A stretch of DNA of 64,000 nt. Origin: Mortierella sp. BCC40632 (Eukaryota > Mortierellomycota > Mortierellomycetes > Mortierellales > Mortierellaceae). The notes below the pieces were generated by a model. That model did not search any database and was not told the DNA's origin. It worked only from the letters and a program-made list of their open reading frames with translations. The position numbers and the translations under genes were made by a program. Of the stretch, positions 21,354 to 32,053 are shown piece after piece (position 1 is the stretch's first letter; every line of letters begins with the position of its first letter). The stretch is taken from contig WAEK01000008.1 in NCBI GenBank assembly GCA_011634665.1, positions 2,287,501 through 2,351,500 on the forward strand. Direction: 5' to 3'.

Positions 21354-21501
21354 AATGTGACCCGGCCATGATTGTCTACCTCTCTCTCTCTCCCTCTCTT
21401 TCATCTCATTCGCTCATTCGCATTCACTCATCCACTCATTCACTCATTCACTCATTCGCTCATTCCTGTGCTTTCCTTCTCATTCCTCTCAATCCTTACT
21501 C

Positions 21502-24489
21502 ATGCCTGTCGACCAGCATTTCCACTGCTCAAGCAAGGCTGTCCCACGGGGTTCTGTAGTGCTCAAGACAGTCTTTGACAGTGCCAATGACCAGGATATC
21601 ATCTTCTGGGATAGCATCGAGCTTGTCTTTCCCGGCGTCCAATACCTTCTCAAGGATAAGTGTGCGGTCGAGTTCGAACGAGGTCCAGACTATAAGATGT
21701 ACCGTATCTCTGTGGTTCCATTGCACAACTGGACCTAGCAAAAAAAGAAAGAAAAGAACCTCTTTTTTGATCGTTCTTTTTTTTTTATTTTTTCTAGACT
21801 GGAGCCACGAAGAATACGAGCCTACCCTGAGTGCATTCTCGAGGTCGCCATTCTGGAACCTATTGTAGCTCGGTCGCCGGTTCGGACGTCTGTCCGCTCA
21901 AAGCAGCCTCAGTCCAATATCAGAATGTCTCGCCAACAAAGTCAAGCCGGTTCTCGGAAAGGAGAAAGGTCGAAACAAAGAATTCCTCACCCGAATGAGC
22001 GGATGGTTCACACACAACCGCCCCCCGAGGCACGACATGCAGCCCAACCAGCTGACCTGACCCAAATCTGGAATACAGCCTTCGATGCATTCTTAGACGA
22101 TTTTCTCAACGCCCAATACCCTCGCCTATTCATCTTCCTCCCTACACAGCCAGGTATCGGTCAATTCAATCCTTTCTTTCACCCCTTCAGGATCCATTAC
22201 CTCTGCGAACATGGTCAACCCATAGGCGAGAGCGAAGCCACGCACTCGCAGTTCAAGGCCCACTTTACTTCCTCTCCTGGCTATAAAGTGGACAACCCAA
22301 CACAACTGTTTGATGCTTGTGGTGCCTACATCATTCGAATACTTCAGGTTGTCAGGAATAGGACACATTTCCCTAACGCATCAAGTCCAAATACCTCCAT
22401 GAACTTCCGGTTGAGCCATGACGAACAAATGACGTCGACCCCTCAATACTCTCACCAAGAGACGGTCAAGTTTATAGATAATGCCATATCGATTATTCAA
22501 GAACATACCTCTACAACCGAATCAGTCTTGACTCCAGACTATCCGTTCTTATTCGATGGAGGCAATGGATCCCAAACTCAAGCGCAAGCCCGAGCGCGTG
22601 CCGAGGCCAACATCAAGCGTCAATGGGCCGACTTTGTCAAGATTGCCAACTTGAGCACCAACCAGAGCATTGGAGACCTCCTCCGAGTCGTGAAAGATGG
22701 CATAAATGCCAAATGGATCTGTCGCTCTCATTTTGATGTAGAGTTCACAGAAACGACTAGGACACAACTCTTGAAATGTCTCGAGGAGATAGGAGCCACT
22801 TCGGATGCAGTCGATTTGCGAGGTCAACTCACTCTCCTGGTGAAATCACCTGCTCATGCACACCAGCTGTATCGTGCGATTGATGCCGCCAAAGGAGCGG
22901 TGAGCGAACTCCGGCTGAACTTGGACTGGGCTGTGACGGCCGAGGATATGAATGCACTCCAACGTGCAGTGGTAGCCTCCAACATTGTTTCTCTTTACTT
23001 GAGTATCTCCAAGTTTCATGATGGTATTTTTGAGAAGGTGGATGCGATTGCGCGCATGATGACCACAGGAAAGCTTCAAGCTCTAGCCTTTTCAGGATGT
23101 GATCACTGGTTATCGCTGATAAACAACCTTCCCCAGAGCCCACCAGCTTCAACACTACGAGCTCTTTGTCTCAAAAACTGTGGAATGCCAGATGGCCATT
23201 GCCTAGAATCTCTCTTTCGAGACAGCCCTAAAATGACCAAGATCAGGGTTGACAGTACCAGGTTCGCCGATAGCCCAGTTACCCTAGAGATCAAGCCAAC
23301 GATATCCCATTCAAGTGCAGACCCTACCTTTAGTCTGACAATTCATGGAGATCCTGAGTCAATATCTAAAGGATGCCATTACTCGGATCTTGATGTCATT
23401 TACTGGCCACAACTCACGGAGATCACTCTGCCTGTTACGAAGACCATCAAGCCTGACCTATCGATCTTTCTCTCGGCTATGCCTCAACTTCGCTCGATTA
23501 CAGCTGACTATAAGGGACAACCTTCCCTCTTAGAAGTCATCGGCGTCTCTCATCTAGTCCAGGATAAGAAACACCTTCTCGAATACTTTGCCATCAAGAG
23601 TGCTCTATGCTGCGACATGCTCGTTGTCAAACTCAACCAGGGTTCCATCGAAAAGATATCTGTGACCAAGCTCTCTGGAATTAACTCCAGTCGAATGAGC
23701 ATTCTTCAAGAAGGAATCAACATCACTGTCTCAACAAAAGATACATGGCCATGGTACGAGATGGATAATAGAAGGTCCATGGTCGTCAACCACTGGGATG
23801 ATAATCGAGAGAAGGCACTTGCTAGCTTGATGGACCGACTTCCTCCTCTGGTCTCGGTCTCGGTCAAATGTGAGTCTTTGCAAGCTCCAGAGATTATCCA
23901 GGCTGCCAAACGTGTCACCGCCATATGTGCCAATGCGCTGAAGGAACTCGAATTATCAGGATCCCAACACCGCTCTTGGTTAATGGAGTTTCAAGGTTTC
24001 ATGACCCCGACTCAACCTACCCCAAATCTAAAACGATTGACACTTTCGCATTTCCAACTGCTGACGCCCGAGCATAGCACATCTGTACTTTTGGCTGATT
24101 TGTATCGCTTTAAGCAGATTCCTCAGCTCGATGGTCTTCTTTTGAGATGGCTTGCAGCGACTATGGCCTATCTGAACCAACTGACTGGATTTAAGCATCT
24201 TGAATTAATCTATTTTCAACTATCCGAAAATGGTTGGAAGAAGATGTTGAGATCGATTCAATACCGAGAAGGACGAACGCTATCCCTGTTCAATACAAAT
24301 CTAGGGGATTCTCACCTAGAGTTTTTAGAGGTCATTGTTCCTAGGGATATTCAATTTGTGCTTTCAATCAACGCGTCAACTCGTATCATTTCACAAGCAC
24401 GGGCACAAAGTATCAAGAAAGTCTTTGATGGTCGCAAGATTAATTTCCAAATACAACTGCATAATTGGGCAACTCCGGGACAACCTTAG
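21502..24489 (+). CDS. Tandem LRR-like paralogue F (962 aa)
   Basis: Exon 1 is 21502-21698 and exon 2 is 21798-24489; the 99-nt intron runs from GTACCG to TTCTAG and contains an in-frame TAG at 21736-21738. Exon 1 is nearly identical to that of D. The linker is basic ('RKGERSKQRIPHPNERM'). The globular segment and first LRR-like repeats (22045-23221) are almost base-for-base the same as D. After 23221 the sequence changes to a version closer to E and G ('DSTRFADSPVTLEI'), then returns to D-like sequence at about 23509-23712. A variable insertion near 24060-24120 ('LTPEHSTSVLLADLYRF') lies between two repeats where the copies differ in length. The protein ends 'LHNWATPGQP'. The mosaic pattern indicates sequence exchange with D. 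Confidence 0.9.
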
Positions 24490-25092
24490 CCGTTCTCTTG
24501 CCTATGAAGACTATATCTTCCCCATACACCATCAACTGCATGAACAAAGGAAGGTTCATTTGGTTTTTAGAACAATAAAAGGACTCCAATATAGGATCAT
24601 GACTTAATCTGGTGGCCCATGGATCACAATTCTGCTGAATAGAAAGAGGCGCCGTTCTCTTCATCAGTCCCTGAAGTGGTCTGATGAAGGTTGTAATCAT
24701 GCTTGACTCTGGAAGGAAGAGTGAGGGCAGCATTCAGTACTTGACTTCTGACTCGGACTGACAGCCACACTCCTCCATCGACGTTAGTTGCAGCGATAAA
24801 AATGCTTCCCCCTCCCCCCCCCCTTACCTTCTTTTAAGCAAAAGTGGGTTTTGCCGACAATTAGGACTCTCTTGGAGAGATCTCAAGTCACACCTTTCAG
24901 TCTTTCAGTGAAAGTTGTGTCTAAATGTCTTTGGCTCTGTTTGACCAACACTACAGCTCTTTTGTTCTGAAGGGACTGCGCTTGGGAGATGTATCACCAA
25001 AAAAAAATTGGGAGACTCCGCCCTCTTCCCTTCTTTCATCTCCATTCACTCATGCCTGTGCCCTCCTCCTTCATTCCTTTCATCCCATGCTC
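24490..25092. other. F-G intergenic unit
   Basis: Keeps the AATAAA segment but the upstream part is diverged: the element appears only as CGCTTGGGAGATGTATCACC (about 24978-24997). A C-run (CCCCTCCCCCCCCCC) lies at about 24810-24824. Confidence 0.55.
24574..24579 (+). terminator. Poly(A) signal AATAAA for copy F
   Basis: AATAAA 85 bp after the stop of F, the same spacing as after D. Confidence 0.55.
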
Positions 25093-28070
25093 ATGCATCT
25101 CGACCAGCAATTCCACTGCTCAAGCAAGGTTGTCCCACTGAGTTCGGTAGTGCTCAGGACGATCTATGACAGCGCAAACGACCAGGACATTATCCTCTGG
25201 GATAGTATCGAGCGCGCCTTTCCTGGAGTCCAGTATCTCCTCAAGGATGGATGCATGGTTGAGTTTGAACGGGGCTCAGACTTGAAGATGTACCGTATCT
25301 CTGTAGCTCTATTGCACAACTCGACATGGCAAAAAAAAAAAAAAAAAAAGAAGAAAAGAGCTTCTTTTTAATCGTTCTTTTTTTTTTTTTTTTTTTTAAT
25401 ACTAGTCTGGAGCCACGAAGGGTACGAGCTTTTCCTGAGTGCATTTTCGAAGTCGCCATTCTGGAGCCTATTGTAGCTCGGCTACCACTCCAGATCCCTG
25501 TCTACTCGAAACGGTCTCGCTCCATCGTTAGAATGTTTCGTCAACAAAGCCAAGTGGGGTCTCAGAAAAGAGAAAAGTCGAAACAAAAGATTCTTTACCC
25601 GCCCGAGGCACGACCAGAACTTCAGCAAGTCGACTATACAGAAACCTGGAACGAGGCTTTTGATGAGTTCATGAACGATTTTCTCAACGCTCAATATCCG
25701 CGCCTATTCATCTTATTGCCAACACAGTCAGGCATCAGCCAGTTTGATCCTTTTACTCATCCCTTCCAGGTCCATTTCCTCTGCGAACATGGTCAATCCG
25801 TAAGCGTGAGCGAATCCAAGCACTCGCCATTTGAGGTCCATCTTACCTCCTCTCGTGGATATGACGTGAACGACCCAAAACAGTTTTTTGAGGCTTGTGG
25901 TGCCTATGTCCTTCGAGTGCTTCAGATTGTCAGGCAAAGGACTTTTTTTTCTGTTACAGCTGGTCTCACTAGCTATACCGGCTCCCATGCGAGCTATAAG
26001 CTACAAACGACATCAGCTCCTCAATTTTCTCAACAAGCGACGATCAGGTTCATAGACAACACTATATCAATTCTTCAGGAACGTGTCAAACCCTCGACAG
26101 TCGACCCAGTCGCGAGTCTAGCAATTCCATTATTATTCAACGAGGACAAAGAAACCCAAACCCAAACTCGAGCTCGAGTGCAATCTGAAAGTGACATCAA
26201 GCGCCAACGGACCGACTTTGTTGAGAGTATCAACTTGAGGAACAAATTGGACATCGGCGGCCTCCTCCGCGTCGTGATTGATGGTACCAAGGTCAAGTGG
26301 GTCTGTCGTCCTCATTATGACGCAGAGTTTGCAGAAAAGTCTAGGATGCAACTCTTTGGGTGGTTCGATGAAGCGAATAGTGAGCTGAACACTATCGACT
26401 GGCGAGGCCAGCTTACTCTCACGTTGAGGTCATCTTACTTCGCTAATCCGATCTATCGTGCTATCGAGACTACCAAAGGAATGATAAGCGAGCTCCAGTT
26501 GCTTATGGACTGGGCTATGACAGTCGATGACATGGATGCACTCCAGGATGTAGTGGTCACGTCCAACATTGTTTCCCTTGACTTGATGGTTTCCAAGTTC
26601 CATGATGGTATTTCTGAGAATGCGGATGCGATTGCACGTATGATAACCAAGGGCAAGCTACAAGTTCTCACCTTCACTGAATGGGATCATTGGCAGTCGT
26701 TGGTGAACAATCTACCCCAGAGTCAGACAATATCAACGCTTCGAGTCCTTTGCCTCAAGAACTGTGGAATCCCAGATGGTCATTGCCTGGAGTCACTCTT
26801 TCGAGCCAACCCTAATTTGACTGGAATCAAGATTGACAGTACCAGGCACGCAGACGGCCCTGTTACCCTAGAGATTGCGCCAACAATCCTTCATTCTAAC
26901 ACTGACCCTACCTTCAGCTTGACACTCCATGGAGATCGAGACTTTATGTCTAAGAACTTTTACTCGGAGCTCGATGTCATTTACTGGTCAAAGCTCACGG
27001 AGATCACGCTGCCTGTTACAAAAACCGCCAAGTCTGATCTACCCGTCATTCTCTCAGCTATGCCCCAACTTCGCTCGTTTACAGTTGACTATGCGGAACA
27101 ACCTTCTCTCTTGGAAATCATCGGAGTCTCTCACCTAGTCCAGGATAAGGAGCATCCTCTCAAATACTTTGCCATGAAGAGTGTTCAATATCATGATATG
27201 CTCGTCATCAAACTCAACCAAGGTGCCATCGAAAACATATCTGTGACCAAGCTCACTGGAATTCATTCCAACCGAACAAGTATCCTTCAAGAAAAAATCA
27301 ACATTGTTGTGTCGACAAAGGATACGTGGCCATGGTATGAGATGGACATTCAAAAGTCTATGGCTGTCAACCGTTGGGATGATCTTCGAGAGAAGGCACT
27401 TGCTAGTTTGATGGACCGACTTCCTCCTCTGGTCTCGGTCTCGGTCAAATGTGAGTCTATGCAAACTCCAGAGATTATCCAGGCTGCCAAACGTGTCGCC
27501 AGTCTATGTGCCAATGCATTGAGTGAACTCAAACTATCAGGAGTCCAATACCGCTTATGGTTACCAGAACTACAAGGCCTCATGACCCCGACTCAACCTA
27601 CTCCAAATCTAAAGCGATTAACACTTACGAATTTCCATTTGCAGACACCTCAACCGAGCTCATCAACACCGTTGGGTCTTATCTATCACCTTAGGCAGAC
27701 TCCTGAGCCAGATGGTCTCCTTTTGAGATGGTTTGCGGCAACCATTACCTATCTGAACCAACTGAGTGGATTTGAGAGTATCAACTTTAGTTATTTCCAA
27801 CTGTCCGAAAATGAATGGGAAAAAGTATTGAAGTCGATTCAGTATCGGGAAGGACGAACGCTAGTCCTGTTCAACACAAACCTTGGAGATACTTCTCTCA
27901 AGTTTTTGGAGGCGACTGTTCCAAGAGATACTGGCTTTACGCTTTTGATCAGCGGGTCATCTCGTGTCATCTCACAAGCATGTAAACAGAGCATTGAAAA
28001 AACTTTTGATAGCCGCAATACTAACGTCCAAGTGCATCTGTATAATTGGGCGAACCCAGGGCAATCTTAG
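25093..28070 (+). CDS. Tandem LRR-like paralogue G (953 aa)
   Basis: Exon 1 is 25093-25289 and exon 2 is 25406-28070; the 116-nt intron runs from GTACCG to TACTAG and has an A19 and a T19 run. The start 'MHLDQQFHCSSK' is one of three in-frame ATGs (24925, 25087, 25093) and is chosen by alignment with the family's MPVDQ start. The globular segment has 'YPRLFILLP', 'FLCEHG' and 'VNDPKQFF'. The linker carries 'TQTQTRARVQSESDIKRQ'. The LRR-like body resembles D to F and ends 'YNWANPGQS'. The frame is intact. At 'SKHSPFEVHLTSS' it shows the codon that is mutated in E. Function unknown; no membrane or catalytic motif seen. Confidence 0.9.
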
Positions 28071-28155
28071 CCAATTGTCTGCATTGGAAGACTAGAGCCC
28101 TTCCAAACAGCATCCATCTTCAAGAACAAAAGAGGGTTCATTTGAGTCTAGGAGA

Positions 28156-28161
28156 AATAAA
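28156..28161 (+). terminator. Poly(A) signal AATAAA for copy G
   Basis: AATAAA 86 bp after the stop of G, immediately followed by a TATAAA and an A-rich tract. Confidence 0.5.
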
Positions 28162-28610
28162 ATATAAAAAAAAAAAAAAAAAAAAAAGGTCCAATCTGGT
28201 GGCCCATAAATAACAATTCTTCTGGATAGGGGGGAAGTGTCACCCAATCGGTCTATGAAGCAGTCTATTGAAGGCTCCACTCATGCTCAACTCTGGGAGA
28301 ATAGGTCTACTGAAGGCTCCACTCATATTTGACTTCTGGCTAAAACTAGTTGTCAAACCCTTCAATCGACGAGAGTAGACCGGACACCTTGTTACACTCT
28401 AGGTGGTACTCGCCCTCGACCAGGATTCACATGGATGGATCTTCATCTCACAAATGTAAACGAAAGTGGTTAGCGTTTCTTGGCTTTGTTTGGGGTCTCC
28501 AAAAACACTGTGACCCGTATTCCTCAGCCAAGACTCTGACACCCCCCTTACGGAGAAAAGGGAGAAAAGACTTTGTGTTCGGATGGTTCTGAAGGGACTA
28601 CAATGCCTTA

Positions 28611-28630
28611 GCTTGGGCTGTGTTACGTTG
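28611..28630 (+). promoter_or_regulatory. Conserved upstream element, copy H
   Basis: GCTTGGGCTGTGTTACGTTG, 116 bp before the ATG of H; the most diverged clear copy (three or four changes from E/F). Confidence 0.35.
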
Positions 28631-28726
28631 AAATTTTGAAAGGCATGAGGGCGAAGGCAACGGGAAGAATGTGACTCCGCCATTTCCCCATTGTCATCCT
28701 TTCATCTCAATCACTCATTCCTGCTC

Positions 28727-31656
28727 ATGCCTCCCAACCAGCAATTCCACTGCTCAAGCAAAGCTATCCCACGGAACTCCGTGTCGATCAAAACGGTCTA
28801 CGACAGAGCTAACGACCAGCACGTTATCCTCTGGGATAGCATCGAGCGCGTCTTTCCAACTGTCCAATACCTCCTCAAGGATGACTGTGTGGTTGAGTTT
28901 GAACGGGGCTCAGACTTGAAGATGTAACGCGTCTCTGTGGCTCTATCGCACAACTTGACATGGCAAAAAAGAAGAGAAAAGAGCTTCTTTTTTAATTGTT
29001 CATCTCTTTTTTCTTTTTTTTTATTAGCTTGGAGCCACGAAGGATTCGAGCCTACCCTGAGTGCACTTTCGAGGTCGCCCTTTCGGAGCCTAGCGTGGCT
29101 CGGTCACCAGTCCAGACCCCTGTCTACTTAAAGCAGTCTCACGCCATCGTTCAAGAGTCTCTTCAGTCAAGTCAAACAGAAAAGATCCCTCACTCGAGCG
29201 AGTTAATGACCCTCACCCAACCAAAACCCGAGGGACGAACTCGGCTCCAACAAGTCGACCAAACTGAGATCTGGAGTACGGCCTTTGATGCATTTATGAA
29301 CGACTTTCTCAACGCCCAATATCCTCGTCTATTCATCTTACTGCCAACACAGCCATGTCTCAGCCATTTCGATCCTTTATTTCATCCCTTCCGGATCCAC
29401 TATCTCTGCGAACATAGTCAACCCGTAGACGCGAACGAATCCAAACAGCTGCCATTTGAGGTCCATCTTACCTCCTCTCCAGGCTATGACGTGGATGATC
29501 CAACACAGTTTTTTGAGGCCTCTGGTGCCTATGTCCTACAAGTGCTCCAGTTTGTCAGGCATAGGACCATTTTCTCCGACACTGCTTATCTCACTAGCCC
29601 CGCCGCCTCCCATGCGAGCCATAAGTATCAGGCGACCTCAACCCTCCAATGTTCTCCTCATGGGATTATCTGTTTCATAGACGAAGCCATAATTGCTCTT
29701 CAGAAACACGCCCTGTTATCGTTAGCAGAGTCGGTCTTCAATCCAGGTAGCTTGTCCTTGATCATGGGAGACAATGGAACCCAAAATCGAGAACAAGCTC
29801 GGGTACAAGCCGAAAGTGAAATCAAGCGCCAATGGACCGACTTTATCGATAGCATCACTATCAAATGGACCATCAACGATCTCTTCCGAGTCATGAGTGA
29901 CGGTGTAAAAGTCAAGTGGGTCTGTCGGTTTCATTTTTATGAGAAGTCTACGAAATCTTTTGCGAATCAACTCTCCAGTAGTCTCAATATCGCGGGCACA
30001 AAGTTAAATTTTATCGACTGGCGAGGTCAACTCACCCTCGAGTTGAGATCACCTGCCCTTGCGAAACAGCTCTACCGTTCGATGGAGGCTGCCAAAGGAA
30101 TTGTGAGCCAACTCCAGCTGACTATGGACTGGACCGTAATGGCAGAGGATATGGATGAGCTTCAGTATGCAGTGACCGCCTCTGACATTGTTTCCCTTGA
30201 CTTGAGGGTCTCCAAGTTCCGTGATTGTATGGCTGAGAATGCGGAAGCTATTTCCCGCATGGTGACATGTGGCAAGCTTCAAGTTCTCGTTCTTTCTGGA
30301 TGGAAACACCGGTTCTGGGCGAATAGCTATCCCCAGGACATTGCAACTTCAATGCTTCGAGTTCTTTGTCTCCAAAACTGTGTAATCCCAGATGGCGACT
30401 GTCTGGAGTCACTCTTTCGATCCAACCCCAACCTAACTATGGTTAAGATTATCAAGAGTGCAACCAATGGTCTTCCGATTACTTTTGAGATTACTCCAAA
30501 AGCCCCTCATTCCGACGCGAGTCTTGCCCTCAGTCTGGCCGTCCTCAGAAATCCTGATTGTATATTTAAAAGTTCCTTTTTGAGGCTCGATGTCATTTGG
30601 TCACAACTCACAGAGATCTCTCTGCCTGGTAGTAATACCGTCAAGACTGACCTACCGGCCATTCTCTCGGCTATGCCTCAACTTCAGTCGATTACAGTTG
30701 ACTATATGGAGCAACCTTCTCTTTTGGAAATCATCGGAGTCTCTCATCTAGTCCAAGATAAGGAGCACCCTCTTGAATACTTTGCCATCAAGAGTACTCA
30801 TTATAACGATACACTGGTCATCAAACTCAACCAAGGCATCATCGAAAACATATCTGTGACAAAGCTGTCTGGAATACATTCCAACCGAACGAGCATTCTT
30901 CAAGAAGAGGTCAACATCATTGTCTCGATGAAGGATACGTGGCCATGGTGTGAATTGGAAAATAATGGATCTGTGGTTGTCAATCACTGGGATAGTTCCC
31001 GAGAAAAGGTGCTCGCTGGCTTGGTGAACCGACTTCCTCATCCATTCTATGTCTCAATCAAATGTGAGTCTATGCAAAGTTTAGAGACTCTTCAGGTCGC
31101 CAGTTACGTCATAACTCTCTGTGCCCATACACTGTGGCGACTCGAGTTATCAGGAGTTCTATTTCATTCCTATTCACCAGAATTGCAAGGCTTCATGAAC
31201 TGGACCCAACATACCTCATATTCAGGATCTTTGGCATTTACGAATTTCCAGATGCAAACACCTCGACTCGGCTCAGCTATGTCTTCGATACTTTCTCCAC
31301 ATCATGAGCATACTCCTCTATCCGAACGCCTTTTGGTGAGATGGCTTTTAGCAATCATAGTCTTTTTAAACCAACTGGATGGATTTGAATATCTCGAATT
31401 GAGTTTTCTCCAACTATCCGATTGCAACTGGGAGAAGGTATTGAGAACGATTCAATATCAAGAAGGACGGACACTAGGATTGTTCGATACTAACCTTGGG
31501 GATGCTCAACTCGAACTGTTGAAGACCATTGTTCCTAGAGATGCTGGTTTTAACCTCTTGATAAATCAGAAGGACTTGGATCTTTCGAAAAAGCGTGTAA
31601 AAAGCTTCAGAAAAGCCTTTGTTGGCTGCATGACAACAGTTGAAATAAACAATTGA
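28727..31656 (+). CDS. Tandem LRR-like paralogue H (941 aa)
   Basis: Exon 1 is 28727-28923 and exon 2 is 29028-31656; the 104-nt intron runs from GTAACG to TATTAG. The donor differs from the usual GTACCG, and its TAA would be an in-frame stop right after 'DLKM' if the intron were not removed. This fixes the donor position for the whole family. The head starts 'MPPNQQFHCSSK'. The globular segment reads 'YPRLFILLP', 'YLCEHS' (serine replaces glycine) and 'VDDPTQFF'. The body has 'LRVLCLQNCVIPDGDCLESL' and a shorter 'FLRLDVIWSQL' where others have 'DVIYWSQL', a two-residue loss. It ends 'TTVEINN' instead of 'NWANPGQP'. The frame is open throughout. Confidence 0.9.
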
Positions 31657-32050
31657 TTTTTTTTTTTTTTTTTTGGGATTTCACCTTTGGGACTTTTCCT
31701 GCTCCTTCATATCCCAAACGCAACAAAGAAAAATCCATTTGGATAAAAAAGGAGAGAGATAGAAATGTTCTCCACCTCTTACTTTGACTCTGAGCGTCTT
31801 TGTAAATGACAAAAAGAGTATTTCGTTTGCTTCAAGCAAAACAGATCTTTTAAACTTCTACCATGTCTTCCTCTCGTTGATTGGACGGTGGATTCGTGTA
31901 ACGACAAACAAAGCAAAGAAAGATATCGAGATGAGCAGAGAACAGCGGCTCCGCCATCATCCATTCTCTTCTCTCATCCTCATTCCCATTCTCATTCTCT
32001 TTCAATCCTTGCTCATCTTTCAATCCTTGCTCATCTTTCAATCCTTGCTC
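31657..32050. other. H-I spacer and repeat leader
   Basis: A T18 tract follows the stop of H directly (31655-31673 region). The conserved spacer elements of D-H are not recognised here. The end of the spacer is made of 18-bp repeats (see the repeat feature). Confidence 0.5.
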
Positions 32051-32053
32051 ATG
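32000..32053 (+). repeat. Three 18-bp direct repeats ending in the start codon of copy I
   Basis: TTTCAATCCTTGCTCATC occurs at 32000, 32018 and 32036. The third copy ends ATG instead of ATC, and that ATG (32051-32053) is the predicted start of paralogue I. In frame the repeat reads 'FQSLLI', 'FQSLLI', 'FQSLLM'; the same 'QSLLM' reading precedes the ATG in most copies. Confidence 0.9.

Larger units (their letters stand above)
20877..21501. other. E-F intergenic unit with CTCATTCA-type 8-bp repeats
   Basis: Same layout as the D-E spacer: AATAAA segment, ACCAGGATTCGCCCGGAT segment, then GCTTGGGCCGTGTAACATTA. The leader is expanded by an 8-bp repeat (TCATTCRC and TCATCCAC) at about 21402-21465, preceded by a CT microsatellite at 21381-21400. 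Confidence 0.7.
28071..28726. other. G-H intergenic unit
   Basis: Conserved spacer with GAAGACTAGAGCCCTTCC, a poly(A) signal, an A21 tract at about 28168-28188, an ACCAGGATTCACATGGAT segment and the CTTGGGC element. A partly repeated ATTGAAGGCTCCACTCAT phrase (about 28267 and 28309) indicates a small internal duplication. Confidence 0.65.
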
